A stretch of DNA of 57,754 nucleotides from an uncultured Polaribacter sp. (GCF_947495205.1 NZ_CANLXV010000015.1:1-57754), one strand, 5' to 3'; counted from the first letter of the stretch, positions 15,609-24,098 are shown. Numbers and translations are program-made. The notes: a model not told the origin generated them from the sequence alone.

Positions 15609-16880
15609 ATGGAAATAAATTTCAATATTCTTATTGATGCATCTGGAAGTATGGGAGCTATGAAAGACACTGCAGATAATGGCAAATATTTATTACCAGA
15701 TGGAAGTACAAGAATGGATTTAGTAAAAAAAATTTTAAAGTTTAATATACTCCCTTGCTTAAAATTTTCAACTAATATTAATATTTCAAGTTTTAGAGGT
15801 GAGATTCAATATGACTATAAAAAAAATAAAATAATTTACAATAATAAATTAAAAATATTACCAAAATTAGACTTAATCTATAATGGAAAATTAAATTTTG
15901 ATACAATCTCTGAAAGTCTTGAATTTTTAAAAGACCCAATAGAAGCAAGTACTCCCCTATATTTTTCTTTAGCTCAAAAAATAATAAAATCAAAAGAAAA
16001 TAAAAATAATATTATCGTTTTTAGTGATGGTGGTGCAAGTGATAGAGAAAATTTTGATTCCGAAATTTTAAATCTTATAAAAACTAACAAAAAAGATTGT
16101 TGCATACATTTTATTGGTATAAATCAAAAGAAAAATGAAAGATTAAAGTCAGAAAATCTTGCTAAAAAGACTGGTGGGATTTATGTAAATCTAAAAGCTA
16201 TGGATTATGATGAGTCTGAGCTTAATCTACTTTTGTCAAAACTAAATTCAAATATTGTTACCAAAGCAATTCAAACTAACATAAATGACAATAACTTTAT
16301 AGTAGAAAAAAGTAAATCAACACCTAATGCAATAGAAGATAATAATTTAGATTCAGACATAGAGAAACAAGTACAAAAGAATACACAATCTCTTGAATTC
16401 ATTTCAAGTCAATTGACTAACATAATAAACCTTATCCAACCAAAACAAAATTTAATTGAAGAAGTTGATATTTCCGAAAACACAATCTATAATAATAAAA
16501 TTGGTAGAATCGCTGAGGAATACTTATATAAAGAGCTAAAAAAAATGTTTGAAAATATTCAAGTTATTTGGCTAAATGAATCTGAAGAGCAAGGATTTCC
16601 ATATGATTTTTTAATTAAAGATGGAAGTAAAAAATTCTATTATGAATGTAAAGGAAGTTCTTCTGACTTGAATGAATTCCAACTAACAAGAAATGAATGG
16701 AATTTTTACTTAGATAATAGAAAAAATTATAGAGTCTGTTTTGTATCTAATGTAGAATCTAATCCTTCTTATATTCGTCTTATGGACTTACTTGAGGATA
16801 TGAGCAATAAAACAATAGTTCCTTGTTCAAGTAAAAATAAAAAAATTAGAGCTAATAGGATTGTTTTTCGTGTGTGTTAA
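15609..16880 (+). CDS. VWA domain fused to DUF3883 (NOV_C) nuclease-like domain
   Basis: This 423-residue protein opens with a von Willebrand A domain (about 1-205). The metal-site motif DASGSM (D10, S12, S14) is followed by a STPLYF threonine near 115 and a FSDGG aspartate near 141, so MIDAS is complete. A low-complexity linker (about 210-290) follows. The C-terminal ~120 residues match DUF3883/NOV_C: GRIAEE (299-304), PYDFLI (D333), YYECKGSS (E346-C-K348) and FQLTRNEWNF. The D...ExK set suggests a PD-(D/E)xK-type fold. The gene starts 10 nt after mcrC. VWA proteins often partner with MoxR/McrB-type AAA+ proteins. I know of no named system with this fusion. Confidence 0.8.
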   Translation: MEINFNILIDASGSMGAMKDTADNGKYLLPDGSTRMDLVKKILKFNILPCLKFSTNINISSFRGEIQYDYKKNKIIYNNKLKILPKLDLIYNGKLNFDTISESLEFLKDPIEASTPLYFSLAQKIIKSKENKNNIIVFSDGGASDRENFDSEILNLIKTNKKDCCIHFIGINQKKNERLKSENLAKKTGGIYVNLKAMDYDESELNLLLSKLNSNIVTKAIQTNINDNNFIVEKSKSTPNAIEDNNLDSDIEKQVQKNTQSLEFISSQLTNIINLIQPKQNLIEEVDISENTIYNNKIGRIAEEYLYKELKKMFENIQVIWLNESEEQGFPYDFLIKDGSKKFYYECKGSSSDLNEFQLTRNEWNFYLDNRKNYRVCFVSNVESNPSYIRLMDLLEDMSNKTIVPCSSKNKKIRANRIVFRVC

Positions 16881-16923
16881 TTAAATAAACCCAACCTCTA
16901 AATAAATAGAAGCTGGGCAAAAC

Positions 16924-17961
16924 TCAACTCAAAAACCAATGGTAGTTAGAATTACCATTGATAGCATTAGCCAACCCTTTGGTAAAATCAAAAGCATTGA
17001 CATTCCTTGACAGAAATGAGTCTATATAAGAGCTCTTATTAGCTCCTGTGAAAAGGTTATAAATATTCCATAAGTTTATATCTCCATTACTATTCCTACA
17101 AAAGCTTTCATCTAAATAATAATCTTTAGCTACAGTAGAAATCTGTCCATCATTTAATAACAATTCTGGAATATGAATTTTATCTTGCTTAGGAAGATAA
17201 TTATACAATCTTGTCCTTCCAATAAGCTGTGCAAACTGCTGTTCTGTTAAATTCTGTTGAGAAAGCTGTTTCATTTCTTGCAAATGATTTTGAGCATTAT
17301 AACCTTGAATCAATTGTAATATTTTAGACTGTAATTCTTGGTAATTTCCAACTCTCATTTCATCTTGATAACCATCTGTAGAAATACATAAATTACAACA
17401 AACCATATTTTGAAAACCTATAAAGAACTTAAACTTCTCAAAAGATTTTCTGTTATAAAGATTTTCCTGATTATAGGCTCTTACACCTCCAACAGTTAAA
17501 GCAACCTCATTTCCATTAATGTTTTCTGTAATAGACGGTATTCTAATAATAAATGCCATTCTTTCAAAATATTGTGTTTTCTCATGCTCTAAAAGTTCTT
17601 TTACAGGTTTGTAAATTGCACTACTGGTTCTACCTTTAATTTGATGTGAAACCCTAACCTCTGGTAAATCTATTGTATGATGAGAAAATACTTTACTCAC
17701 ACAATTCTGTGCTATCTCTATAAACTCTTGATGAGCCAAAGTTTTTTCATTATCCTTACTAAAGACAGGTATTATACAATCATTTTTTAAAGTAGAAAGG
17801 CTAACAGTTTTCGTGTTAGCCTCTAAAAATGGATTGATTTGATATACTTTATTTTCTGAAGGTATTTCCTGATGAGGTACATTTTGCAACTGACCTTCAG
17901 GTAAATTAAATACCTCATCATTTTCCTTATTTTTAATTTCTGCTACTGATATGATTTCCAT
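16924..17961 (-). CDS. DUF3871 family protein
   Basis: This 345-residue protein is recognisable as DUF3871, a Bacteroidota mobile-element family of unknown function often found near Sak4-like ATPases. Features are an NPFLEANT motif near residue 45, a core with VGGVRAYNQENLYNRK and FKFFIGFQNMVCCNLC, a CISTDGY segment, and a closing LWNIYNLFTGANKSSYIDSF. Its first 29 nt overlap the end of the ATPase gene 17933-18805, so the two are translationally coupled. A role in element replication or recombination is inference from this pairing. Confidence 0.8.
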   Translation of the reverse strand: MEIISVAEIKNKENDEVFNLPEGQLQNVPHQEIPSENKVYQINPFLEANTKTVSLSTLKNDCIIPVFSKDNEKTLAHQEFIEIAQNCVSKVFSHHTIDLPEVRVSHQIKGRTSSAIYKPVKELLEHEKTQYFERMAFIIRIPSITENINGNEVALTVGGVRAYNQENLYNRKSFEKFKFFIGFQNMVCCNLCISTDGYQDEMRVGNYQELQSKILQLIQGYNAQNHLQEMKQLSQQNLTEQQFAQLIGRTRLYNYLPKQDKIHIPELLLNDGQISTVAKDYYLDESFCRNSNGDINLWNIYNLFTGANKSSYIDSFLSRNVNAFDFTKGLANAINGNSNYHWFLS

Positions 17962-18805
17962 TTTGTGAAAAATTTTCTGGATTAACTAATTGTTCTAACT
18001 GGTCTTTTTTACTTCTAAATTGGGGTTCTAAAGGTTTTTGAAAAGAAGGATTTTCATTATACAGCTTTGTTAATTCTGATATAGATAATGAGCTATTTAT
18101 CTTCTCTACAATTTCTTTAATTGTAATAGGTTCTGCATTACACCATTTTAGTAACCTCTCACCTGTTTTTGATGTGATAACAAATTCTGGTTTATTCATA
18201 AATAAACCTGTTCTATCTTTTGAAGCTTTTGCTAAATGTTGGTCATTTACTAATTCAAAATTTACTGTCAATTCATATTCAAATCCTTCACGAGTAATTT
18301 CTTTAGTTCCATGCTTTACAACTTGTGTTCTACTACCTACTATATCTAAAGAATAATCTACTTTTCTTCTTGTAGTAGTAATAATATGACAAGTAGATTG
18401 CAGTATTTTATCAATAAATTTTTGATGTAGAGGTGTCACTTTAGCCCAATCTTGGAATCTTCCACCTAATTTAGCTTGAATATCTAAACAACCACCAGTA
18501 CCATTCCATTCATGTGTTATTGAATCAATAATTACCACTTCAATATTGGCTTTTTCACATACCTCAATTGCCTCAATATATCTTGAAGGACTATAAGGTT
18601 CTTTTAAATCTAATACATTGAAGTTACCTAAATTTGAATACAAACTTGCTGATGAATTTTCAGTATCTATCACTGCTATTTTATTCCAATCTTGTGTCAT
18701 TCCATAGGCTAATAATAAAGCTGAATGAGTTTTACCAAATCCTGAAGCTCCAGAGATTCCTAATCTTAGTTTTACATTTTGTCTTTTACTCTTTTTTAAT
18801 TGCAT
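17933..18805 (-). CDS. RecA/Sak4-like AAA ATPase
   Basis: This 290-residue protein is a compact RecA-fold ATPase with Walker A GASGFGKT (19-26), Walker B VVIIDS (D94), and the adjacent SITHEW. The RKVDYSLD segment near 150 resembles phage Sak4-type single-strand annealing ATPases and the AAA_24 family. Such proteins act with an SSB. In this island the DUF3127 proteins with an SSB-like tip are candidate partners. It is co-transcribed with the DUF3871 gene through a 29-nt overlap. The recombinase role is inference; the ATPase fold is clear. Confidence 0.8.
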   Translation of the reverse strand: MQLKKSKRQNVKLRLGISGASGFGKTHSALLLAYGMTQDWNKIAVIDTENSSASLYSNLGNFNVLDLKEPYSPSRYIEAIEVCEKANIEVVIIDSITHEWNGTGGCLDIQAKLGGRFQDWAKVTPLHQKFIDKILQSTCHIITTTRRKVDYSLDIVGSRTQVVKHGTKEITREGFEYELTVNFELVNDQHLAKASKDRTGLFMNKPEFVITSKTGERLLKWCNAEPITIKEIVEKINSSLSISELTKLYNENPSFQKPLEPQFRSKKDQLEQLVNPENFSQNGNHISSRN

Positions 18806-18887
18806 AATCTTATTTTTTTGAAGGTTAATATTAATTTGAATTAGTAAAGATTAATCTGAATAGATTCATCTTTAAATGAAGAAAGAC

Positions 18888-18915
18888 CCTCAAATTAATG
18901 AGAGTCTTTATCTTA
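18888..18915 (-). terminator. Terminator-like hairpin after the helicase gene
   Basis: AAAGACCCTCA and TGAGAGTCTTT form an 11-bp stem with one G-U pair on the minus strand around a short AT loop. Only a weak T run follows. With the repeated hairpin at 18940-18975 it separates the helicase from the Sak4-DUF3871 pair. Confidence 0.5.
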
Positions 18916-18939
18916 TTGAAGGTCTTAAAAAACCCCTAT

Positions 18940-18975
18940 CTTTTTCCAAATACATATATAGTCAAATGGAAAAAG
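18940..18975 (-). terminator. Hairpin downstream of helicase gene; repeated element
   Basis: TTTTTCCA (18941-18948) pairs with TGGAAAAA (18967-18974), extended by C18940-G18975. Positions 18955-18974 are a 19-of-20 match to 2822-2841. It lies 14 nt past the stop of the helicase gene, a placement equivalent to that of the other copy. Confidence 0.5.
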
Positions 18976-18988
18976 GATGTGTTTTTTT

Positions 18989-21436
18989 TTATAAAATATG
19001 TTGTGCTAAATTTTTATAAAGAAGATTCTGTTCAGGTTCTAAACTTTTTTCTTTTACGAGATAAACTTTAGTTCTTTTCCCTTTTACACTTATCTCTTTT
19101 TTGGAATCAGCGTAAAACAACTTAATTGTAAGTTTATAAATAGTCATAATTTTTTTTGATGGTGTTTTTTCTTTTTGAAAAGTATTTTTTAATGGAAAAA
19201 CCCCAGTACCTAACAAAGCATCATAAGTTAACAAGTAATCAATATCATTATTAAAATTCATTGTTTTGTATTCCTTTACAAATGCTTTTTGAGCTTTACT
19301 ATGAATAAAATTATGCTTTTTATAGGTTTCAATATTTTGTTCTAAAACATCTTTTAGATACTTCCATTTTGCATAAATCTCAATAATTTCTATTTTGATT
19401 TTAGATAATTTATATTTTTCTATTTCGCTTACTAAAAATTTATTAGAATTTATCAAACAGGATTTTAGATATAAATGATATACCTCATCTTTGGTTGTAG
19501 ACTTAGAATCAAAAAAAATAATTTTAAGAATATCCAGTAATACTTTTTCTTTATCTACAGAAATTAATTTTTTATTATCTAAAATGACAATAATCGTAGA
19601 TAGGTATTTTTTGAAAAAAATTATTTTTTCAGAGGGCTTTAAATGATTATAAAAGTAATTTTCCTCTATAACCTCTTCTTCATAAAGTAGGTCATTAACT
19701 TTTTTATCTAACTGTTCATATTGAGTTTTAGAATCTAAGTATAATCTGGAAATAAAGTCAATATCTTTCAATCTACAATTTAAAAATTGATTAGTTAATG
19801 ATGCCCATAAAATATACCCAGGTAAATCTCCTCCAAAAAATCTTTTAACAAGATGCTTTTCTCCTTTATCTAAATTAAATATCTCTTGAGTTGGAAAAAA
19901 CAATCTATTTAACTTACTATTTCTATCTGTCTCATCAATTTTTCTGATTGCTGGTAATACCTCATTATATAGTTTGTTGTAAGTTTCTTTTAGCTCTAAA
20001 CTTTGTTCATTAATATTTGAATAGCTTATAGTTTTTTCTCCATATTTTTTTGCTTTTTCAAATACATCTAAAATTAGTTTTTTTTGAGGTTCTGTATATT
20101 TACTAGGTAATGATTTTGACTCTATGCCTATTGGTAAAGGTAAAAATAAATGTATTTCCCCTTTTTTTCTTTGTCTTGCTAATGCTTGAACTATAGAATT
20201 AGCACCCATTGTAAAAATCCCTTTATTATCTATAAAATCAGCATTCATGTCTTTTGGAAATAAAATTATAAATGTATGCTCCTCATGCTCTATATTAATT
20301 CCTGTACTAAATTTAGTACCAATATTTATTTTGTCTTTATCATAACCTATAGTACCATCATCTAAATTAAATGGGTCACTAATGCTTTTATTTATTTCAA
20401 CACCTCTACTCTCTAAAAGCTGACCTATTTTATGCTTTTTATTGGTTAACATTTCTGCTAATTTCCTTGAATAAACAAGAATATCAAATTTTTTACCTTT
20501 TTCTAATCTGTCTAAAATTAGTTCATATAAAGTTTCATCTTTTTCAATATTTCTATCTATATAGAAATTCAGAAATAAATCACTTTGCTTATCTTTAAGT
20601 GGCTTTCTTGTGGATTCTATAATTTTTACATTGTGGTCTGTAAACTCAGAAAGGTATTTAATTACTTCTTTTGAAGCTTCATTATAGGTTGCACTTATTA
20701 TATAGTTTTTATAAACTAAACCATGGTAATTCCATAATTTACAAATAAACTCTTCTTTAAAATTATGAATCCCAGCATGAATTTCATCGAAAAGTAAAAT
20801 CAGTTTTTTACCTGTCTTCTCACAATATCCTAAAAGTTTATTAAAATATTCTGTTTTGGGTTTAGATTGAAATAAACTTTCTACAGAGTTACCTAATAGA
20901 GCGTTTATAGTTAAGATATGAATATCAAAATTTCTTATATTGAATTTGCTTTGATGATTTTCTAACCATTTCTCATCATCAACATAACCCCAAGACTCTT
21001 TTTTAACTTCTTCCTCCTCTTTCTCTTTTTCTTTTAATTCCTCTTTTTCTCTAAAATATTCATCAATTCCTAACTGGTTAAAAATTCTACCCTTTGAAAT
21101 TTCATTTTTTATACATTCTTCTTCATACTGCTGAATAAGACTTTTAAATGGTACAGCTATAACCACTAAATAATCTTTATCATCAGCAAATTTTTTGATG
21201 ATTTTTATGATAGCCTTAGTTTTACCTTGACCAACTCCAGCATTAATAACAGTTGTATTTTTGTTTTGAAGGTCTTTGGTTAATATAGGAATTAAGTTAT
21301 CACTTAAATAACCTTCATCATTTGGTTTAACAATTTCTTTAGGTTCTACATTGTAAACTTCACTATCAAAATCTGTGTGATTTATTTCTTTAAACTCAAT
21401 TGGTGTGTTTTCAAAAAGGGAATTATCAAAATCCAT
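18989..21436 (-). CDS. SF2-type helicase/ATPase of the island (815 aa)
   Basis: The N-terminal half is a superfamily 2 helicase. Walker A is INAGVGQGKT (K72-T73), motif Ia VVIAVPFKSLIQQY, motif II LLFDEIH (D217-H220), motif III SATY, and a motif VI-like SIVQALARQRKKG in the second domain, preceded by FSTGINIEHEE. Residues ~480-815 are Lys/Glu/Leu-rich and unrecognised; they may bind DNA or a partner. It is the first gene after the integrase (47-nt gap). It resembles large helicases of Bacteroidota islands that may replace a replication protein. There is no nuclease or primase motif I can point to. Confidence 0.75.
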   Translation of the reverse strand: MDFDNSLFENTPIEFKEINHTDFDSEVYNVEPKEIVKPNDEGYLSDNLIPILTKDLQNKNTTVINAGVGQGKTKAIIKIIKKFADDKDYLVVIAVPFKSLIQQYEEECIKNEISKGRIFNQLGIDEYFREKEELKEKEKEEEEVKKESWGYVDDEKWLENHQSKFNIRNFDIHILTINALLGNSVESLFQSKPKTEYFNKLLGYCEKTGKKLILLFDEIHAGIHNFKEEFICKLWNYHGLVYKNYIISATYNEASKEVIKYLSEFTDHNVKIIESTRKPLKDKQSDLFLNFYIDRNIEKDETLYELILDRLEKGKKFDILVYSRKLAEMLTNKKHKIGQLLESRGVEINKSISDPFNLDDGTIGYDKDKINIGTKFSTGINIEHEEHTFIILFPKDMNADFIDNKGIFTMGANSIVQALARQRKKGEIHLFLPLPIGIESKSLPSKYTEPQKKLILDVFEKAKKYGEKTISYSNINEQSLELKETYNKLYNEVLPAIRKIDETDRNSKLNRLFFPTQEIFNLDKGEKHLVKRFFGGDLPGYILWASLTNQFLNCRLKDIDFISRLYLDSKTQYEQLDKKVNDLLYEEEVIEENYFYNHLKPSEKIIFFKKYLSTIIVILDNKKLISVDKEKVLLDILKIIFFDSKSTTKDEVYHLYLKSCLINSNKFLVSEIEKYKLSKIKIEIIEIYAKWKYLKDVLEQNIETYKKHNFIHSKAQKAFVKEYKTMNFNNDIDYLLTYDALLGTGVFPLKNTFQKEKTPSKKIMTIYKLTIKLFYADSKKEISVKGKRTKVYLVKEKSLEPEQNLLYKNLAQHIL

Positions 21437-21446
21437 ATAAATAATT

Positions 21447-21479
21447 TAACTGTGCTATAAATGTATTACAACACAGTTA
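21447..21479 (-). terminator. Weak hairpin between integrase and helicase genes
   Basis: TAACTGTG (21447-21454) pairs with CACAGTTA (21472-21479) around a 17-nt loop. The run after it on the minus strand is A/T mixed, so it is at best an attenuator lowering read-through from the integrase into the helicase gene. Confidence 0.35.
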
Positions 21480-21483
21480 TTAA

Positions 21484-22701
21484 TCATCCTTTTTTCTTCA
21501 GTTTTTTACTAAGCTTATTCATTTGACTACTTACTTTATGTTGAACAACTTTAGCATAACTTTCTTGAGTAATACTCATTTTAGAGTGTCCTAATAGCTC
21601 AGAAACTATTTCCATTGGAATATTATTATAAAGTAAAATAGTGGTGGCAAAAGTTCTTCTTGCAAGGTGATGAGACATTTTTTTATCAATGCCAACTAAC
21701 ACACCTATCTCTTTAATATAAGAATTAAATCTTTGGTTTGAAATTCTTGGTAGTACCTCTTCAGAATCTGAGTTGAAATATTTCTCAATTATACTTTTAG
21801 CTTGAGGTAATAATGGAATTGCTATAGGTCTTTCTGTTTTTTGCCTAACCATATTAATCCATAAGTTTCCATCAAATCCCTCACTTATATGATGTGTTCT
21901 CAAACTTATCATTTCTGTGAAAGCTAAACCTGTATAACAGCAGAAAACAAACATATCTCTTACCTTTTCTAATCTCTTTTGAGAAAATTTATAGTGCATT
22001 AGATTATTCAACTCTAACTCTGTTAAATAAACTATAGTTCCTTTATACTTCTTGTTCTTATACAAATTAAAAGGGTTGGTTTGTAAATAATTCTCATCTA
22101 TAGCAAACTGAATTATCTTCTTAAATCTCTGCATACTCCTATAAATAGTTGCTTGCTTTAATTTTACCTCAGTTTTCCAATAAAATTCTAAATCTTTTAT
22201 AAACTTTAAATCCAACTGCTTTAACTTCATATCAGACCTCTTATACTTTACCCTTATAAATTCTGCAACCTTCCTTCTACTTTCTACATATCTGCTCCAA
22301 GAAAGCTCATTAAAATCAACCCCAATAAGTTTTTTAGTTTTATCATTATGTAAGTCATAAGCCCCAAGTATGGTAATTTCAGTTTTTACATCTTCTCCTT
22401 TATATTTCCTAAATATATCATCAACATCAAAGCTCTCTGGTAAAACTTGAAGCATTAAAAAAGCCTCATTAATTTTTTGATTTATGAGGCTCATTTGAGT
22501 GTTAATTATAGTATTATTTTTGTTTGGTGGTTTTGCCAATTGCAAAACATTGTCCCAATTTTCAGGATTAATAAAAACACCTGTTGAAAATACTTTTCTT
22601 TTTTGTTTATAGGTTATTCTACACCTTAATGGACATAGACCTTTTTTATTCATTTTATTCCTCTGTATAACAAACAATACAGTGATTTTATAATTATTCA
22701 T
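21484..22701 (-). CDS. int: Tyrosine recombinase/integrase of the island
   Basis: This 405-residue protein has the Bacteroidota integrase layout: an arm-binding domain (about 1-90, opening with a YKITVLFVIQRNKMNKKG strand), a SAM-like core-binding domain (about 105-200) and a catalytic domain. Catalytic residues H345-x-x-R348 (HHLARRTFA), H372 (LLGHSKM) and the nucleophile Y382 (ITQESYA) are present. The usual first Arg is not: CYTGLAFTEM has Ala where most families have Arg. IntDOT-type enzymes are also known to lack it. The gene lies 196 nt from the 3' end of the right tRNA-Arg, consistent with that tRNA being its att site. Confidence 0.95.
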   Translation of the reverse strand: MNNYKITVLFVIQRNKMNKKGLCPLRCRITYKQKRKVFSTGVFINPENWDNVLQLAKPPNKNNTIINTQMSLINQKINEAFLMLQVLPESFDVDDIFRKYKGEDVKTEITILGAYDLHNDKTKKLIGVDFNELSWSRYVESRRKVAEFIRVKYKRSDMKLKQLDLKFIKDLEFYWKTEVKLKQATIYRSMQRFKKIIQFAIDENYLQTNPFNLYKNKKYKGTIVYLTELELNNLMHYKFSQKRLEKVRDMFVFCCYTGLAFTEMISLRTHHISEGFDGNLWINMVRQKTERPIAIPLLPQAKSIIEKYFNSDSEEVLPRISNQRFNSYIKEIGVLVGIDKKMSHHLARRTFATTILLYNNIPMEIVSELLGHSKMSITQESYAKVVQHKVSSQMNKLSKKLKKKG

Positions 22702-22729
22702 ATGTAATGTTTTTTTTAAAATTAAAAGT

Positions 22730-22769
22730 GGGTGCCTCCAAGATAAAATGGGTGCCTTTTAGTATCCCC
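22730..22769. promoter_or_regulatory. Putative integrase arm-type sites, right end
   Basis: GGGTGCCTCCA (22730-22740), GGGTGCCT (22750-22757) and AGTATCCCC (22761-22769) repeat the words found at 396-442 beside the left att, in the same orientation. They lie upstream of int, so integrase binding could also repress its own promoter. This is inference. Confidence 0.45.
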
Positions 22770-22864
22770 AGAAAAGTGTAATTCTGATGATTTTTGAGAT
22801 ATAAATAAGAAGTATAATAATTGCCAAATATTGGACTAAAGTCTTACTGTTATTGACTGAAAAC

Positions 22865-22893
22865 AAAAAACCACACTAAAAATAGTGTGGTTT
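22865..22893 (-). terminator. Terminator of right tRNA-Arg
   Basis: CCACACTA and TAGTGTGG, extended by AAA/TTT, form a perfect stem with a 4-nt loop, with a T run on the minus strand. It lies 4 nt after the tRNA 3' end. Confidence 0.75.
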
Positions 22894-22973
22894 AAGTGAG
22901 CCCTGAAGGATTCGAACCTTCGACCGCCTCCTTAGAAGGGAGGTGCTCTATCCAGCTGAGCTAAGAGCCCGTA
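22891..22973. repeat. Right attachment repeat (83 bp, contains tRNA-Arg)
   Basis: This stretch is an identical direct copy of 293-375. Beyond 22973 the sequence is chromosomal, with a promoter for the tRNA, so this copy is probably the resident tRNA gene. Confidence 0.85.
22897..22970 (-). tRNA. tRNA-Arg (anticodon UCU), right copy
   Basis: The sequence and fold are identical to 299-372, with anticodon TCT in loop CTTCTAA. This copy keeps a consensus-type promoter upstream (23099-23128) and its own terminator, and is likely the functional original gene. Confidence 0.93.
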
Positions 22974-23098
22974 TTTTTTATGTTGTTACGACAACTTTTA
23001 TAAAAATTAGCTTCTATTATTTTTTAATCTTTGGCTAAAAAAATAAATTTGAACTATTTGTATTAGAACTTAATTTTGCGTTCTCTGCAAAAGTGGTG

Positions 23099-23128
23099 CA
23101 AATATAAAATATAATCTATATAAAACAA
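23099..23128 (-). promoter_or_regulatory. Candidate promoter for right tRNA-Arg
   Basis: On the minus strand TTG (23128-23126), a 19-nt spacer and TATATTTG (23106-23099) match the Bacteroidota sigma-70 consensus. The leader to the tRNA would be about 120 nt, with no other gene in it. Confidence 0.55.
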
Positions 23129-23220
23129 TATAATTTCACTAAATTTTAGTGTTTTATTTATAAGGATTTATAACTCGTTATAAGACAGAATTATATTGTT
23201 AAAAATATTTAAAATATTTG

Positions 23221-23937
23221 CTATTCTTCCATGGAGTGATATACATTTTGTACATCATCATCTTCTTCTAAGCGTTCTAATAACTTTTCTACATCTGCTT
23301 TTTGATCTTCACTTAGTTTTGTAGTGGTAGTTGGTATTCTTTCAAAGCCAGAAGATAAAATTTCCACATTATTTTCTTCAAAGAAAGATTGTATTGCACC
23401 AAACTGTTCAAAAGGAGCATAAATAATAATTCCCTCTTCATCATCAAAAACTTCTTCTACTTCAAAATCTATAAGTTCTAATTCTAACTCTTCCATATCC
23501 ATAGTAATATCTTCCTTTTTAAGGGTAAAATTACAAGTATGGTCAAACATAAAAACAACAGAGCCAGAGGTTCCTAAATTTCCATCACATTTGTTAAACG
23601 CAGCTCTTACATTAGCAACAGTTCTATTGTTGTTATCTGTGGCAGTTTCTAACAAAATAGCAACTCCATGAGGAGCATATCCTTCAAAAAGAACTTCTTT
23701 ATAATTTGCAGTGTCTTTATCGGTTGCTTTTTTAATGGCACGTTCTACATTATCTTTTGGCATATTTGCAGCTTTGGCATTCTGCATAACAGCACGTAAT
23801 CTAGAGTTAGCGTCTGGGTTTGGTCCTCCTTCTTTAACAGCCATAACAATGTCTTTACCAATTCTAGTAAATGTTTTTGCCATTGCAGACCAACGTTTCA
23901 TTTTTCTTGCTTTTCGAAACTCAAATGCTCTTCCCAT
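23221..23937 (-). CDS. yebC: YebC/PmpR-family translation or transcription factor
   Basis: This 238-residue protein is typical of the family (about 240). It opens with MGRAFEFRKARKMKRWSAMA and has the domain I pattern GGPNPDANSRLRAVMQNAKA, then NMPKDNVERAIKKA. YebC/TACO1 proteins help ribosomes through difficult (for example polyproline) stretches or act as transcription regulators; recent work favours translation. It is a stand-alone gene with its own promoter at 23968-23998. It is the first chromosomal gene beside the island. Confidence 0.95.
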   Translation of the reverse strand: MGRAFEFRKARKMKRWSAMAKTFTRIGKDIVMAVKEGGPNPDANSRLRAVMQNAKAANMPKDNVERAIKKATDKDTANYKEVLFEGYAPHGVAILLETATDNNNRTVANVRAAFNKCDGNLGTSGSVVFMFDHTCNFTLKKEDITMDMEELELELIDFEVEEVFDDEEGIIIYAPFEQFGAIQSFFEENNVEILSSGFERIPTTTTKLSEDQKADVEKLLERLEEDDDVQNVYHSMEE

Positions 23938-23967
23938 TATTACTCTTTTTTTTAAATTGATTCTCTA

Positions 23968-23998
23968 CAAATGTAAAAATTACATTGTGGTTTTACAA
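23968..23998 (-). promoter_or_regulatory. Promoter of yebC
   Basis: On the minus strand TTG (23998-23996), a 20-nt spacer and TACATTTG (23975-23968) fit the consensus. The leader is about 28 nt to the ATG at 23937. Confidence 0.65.
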
Positions 23999-24098
23999 TT
24001 TTTTGTAACCTTCATTTTAGTATAAAAAGTTACCTATAAGTAGGTAATTTATGAAGATGATTTTTCGCTAGTTTTATACATAATTTTAAAACTTATTT

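Larger units (their letters stand above)
293..22973. mobile_element. tRNA-Arg genomic island carrying defence genes
   Basis: The element is bounded by 83-bp direct repeats containing tRNA-Arg(UCU). It encodes a tyrosine recombinase next to the right end (21484-22701), an XRE repressor, DNA-metabolism proteins (DUF3127, RadC-like, Sak4-like ATPase, SF2 helicase, DUF3871) and a block of antiviral genes (type III R-M, putAbiC-like, McrBC with GHKL and VWA partners). One att copy plus the body is 22,598 bp. No relaxase, coupling protein, type IV secretion or phage structural gene is seen, so self-transfer is unlikely; it may be mobilised by a helper or be a passive island. Genes on both sides of the right repeat differ sharply: accessory on the left, housekeeping on the right. 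Confidence 0.85.

Noticed and set aside
16924..22701. A relaxase or conjugation gene in the right part of the island
   Set aside because: None of the proteins shows a relaxase HUH/tyrosine motif, a coupling-protein pattern or T4SS features.
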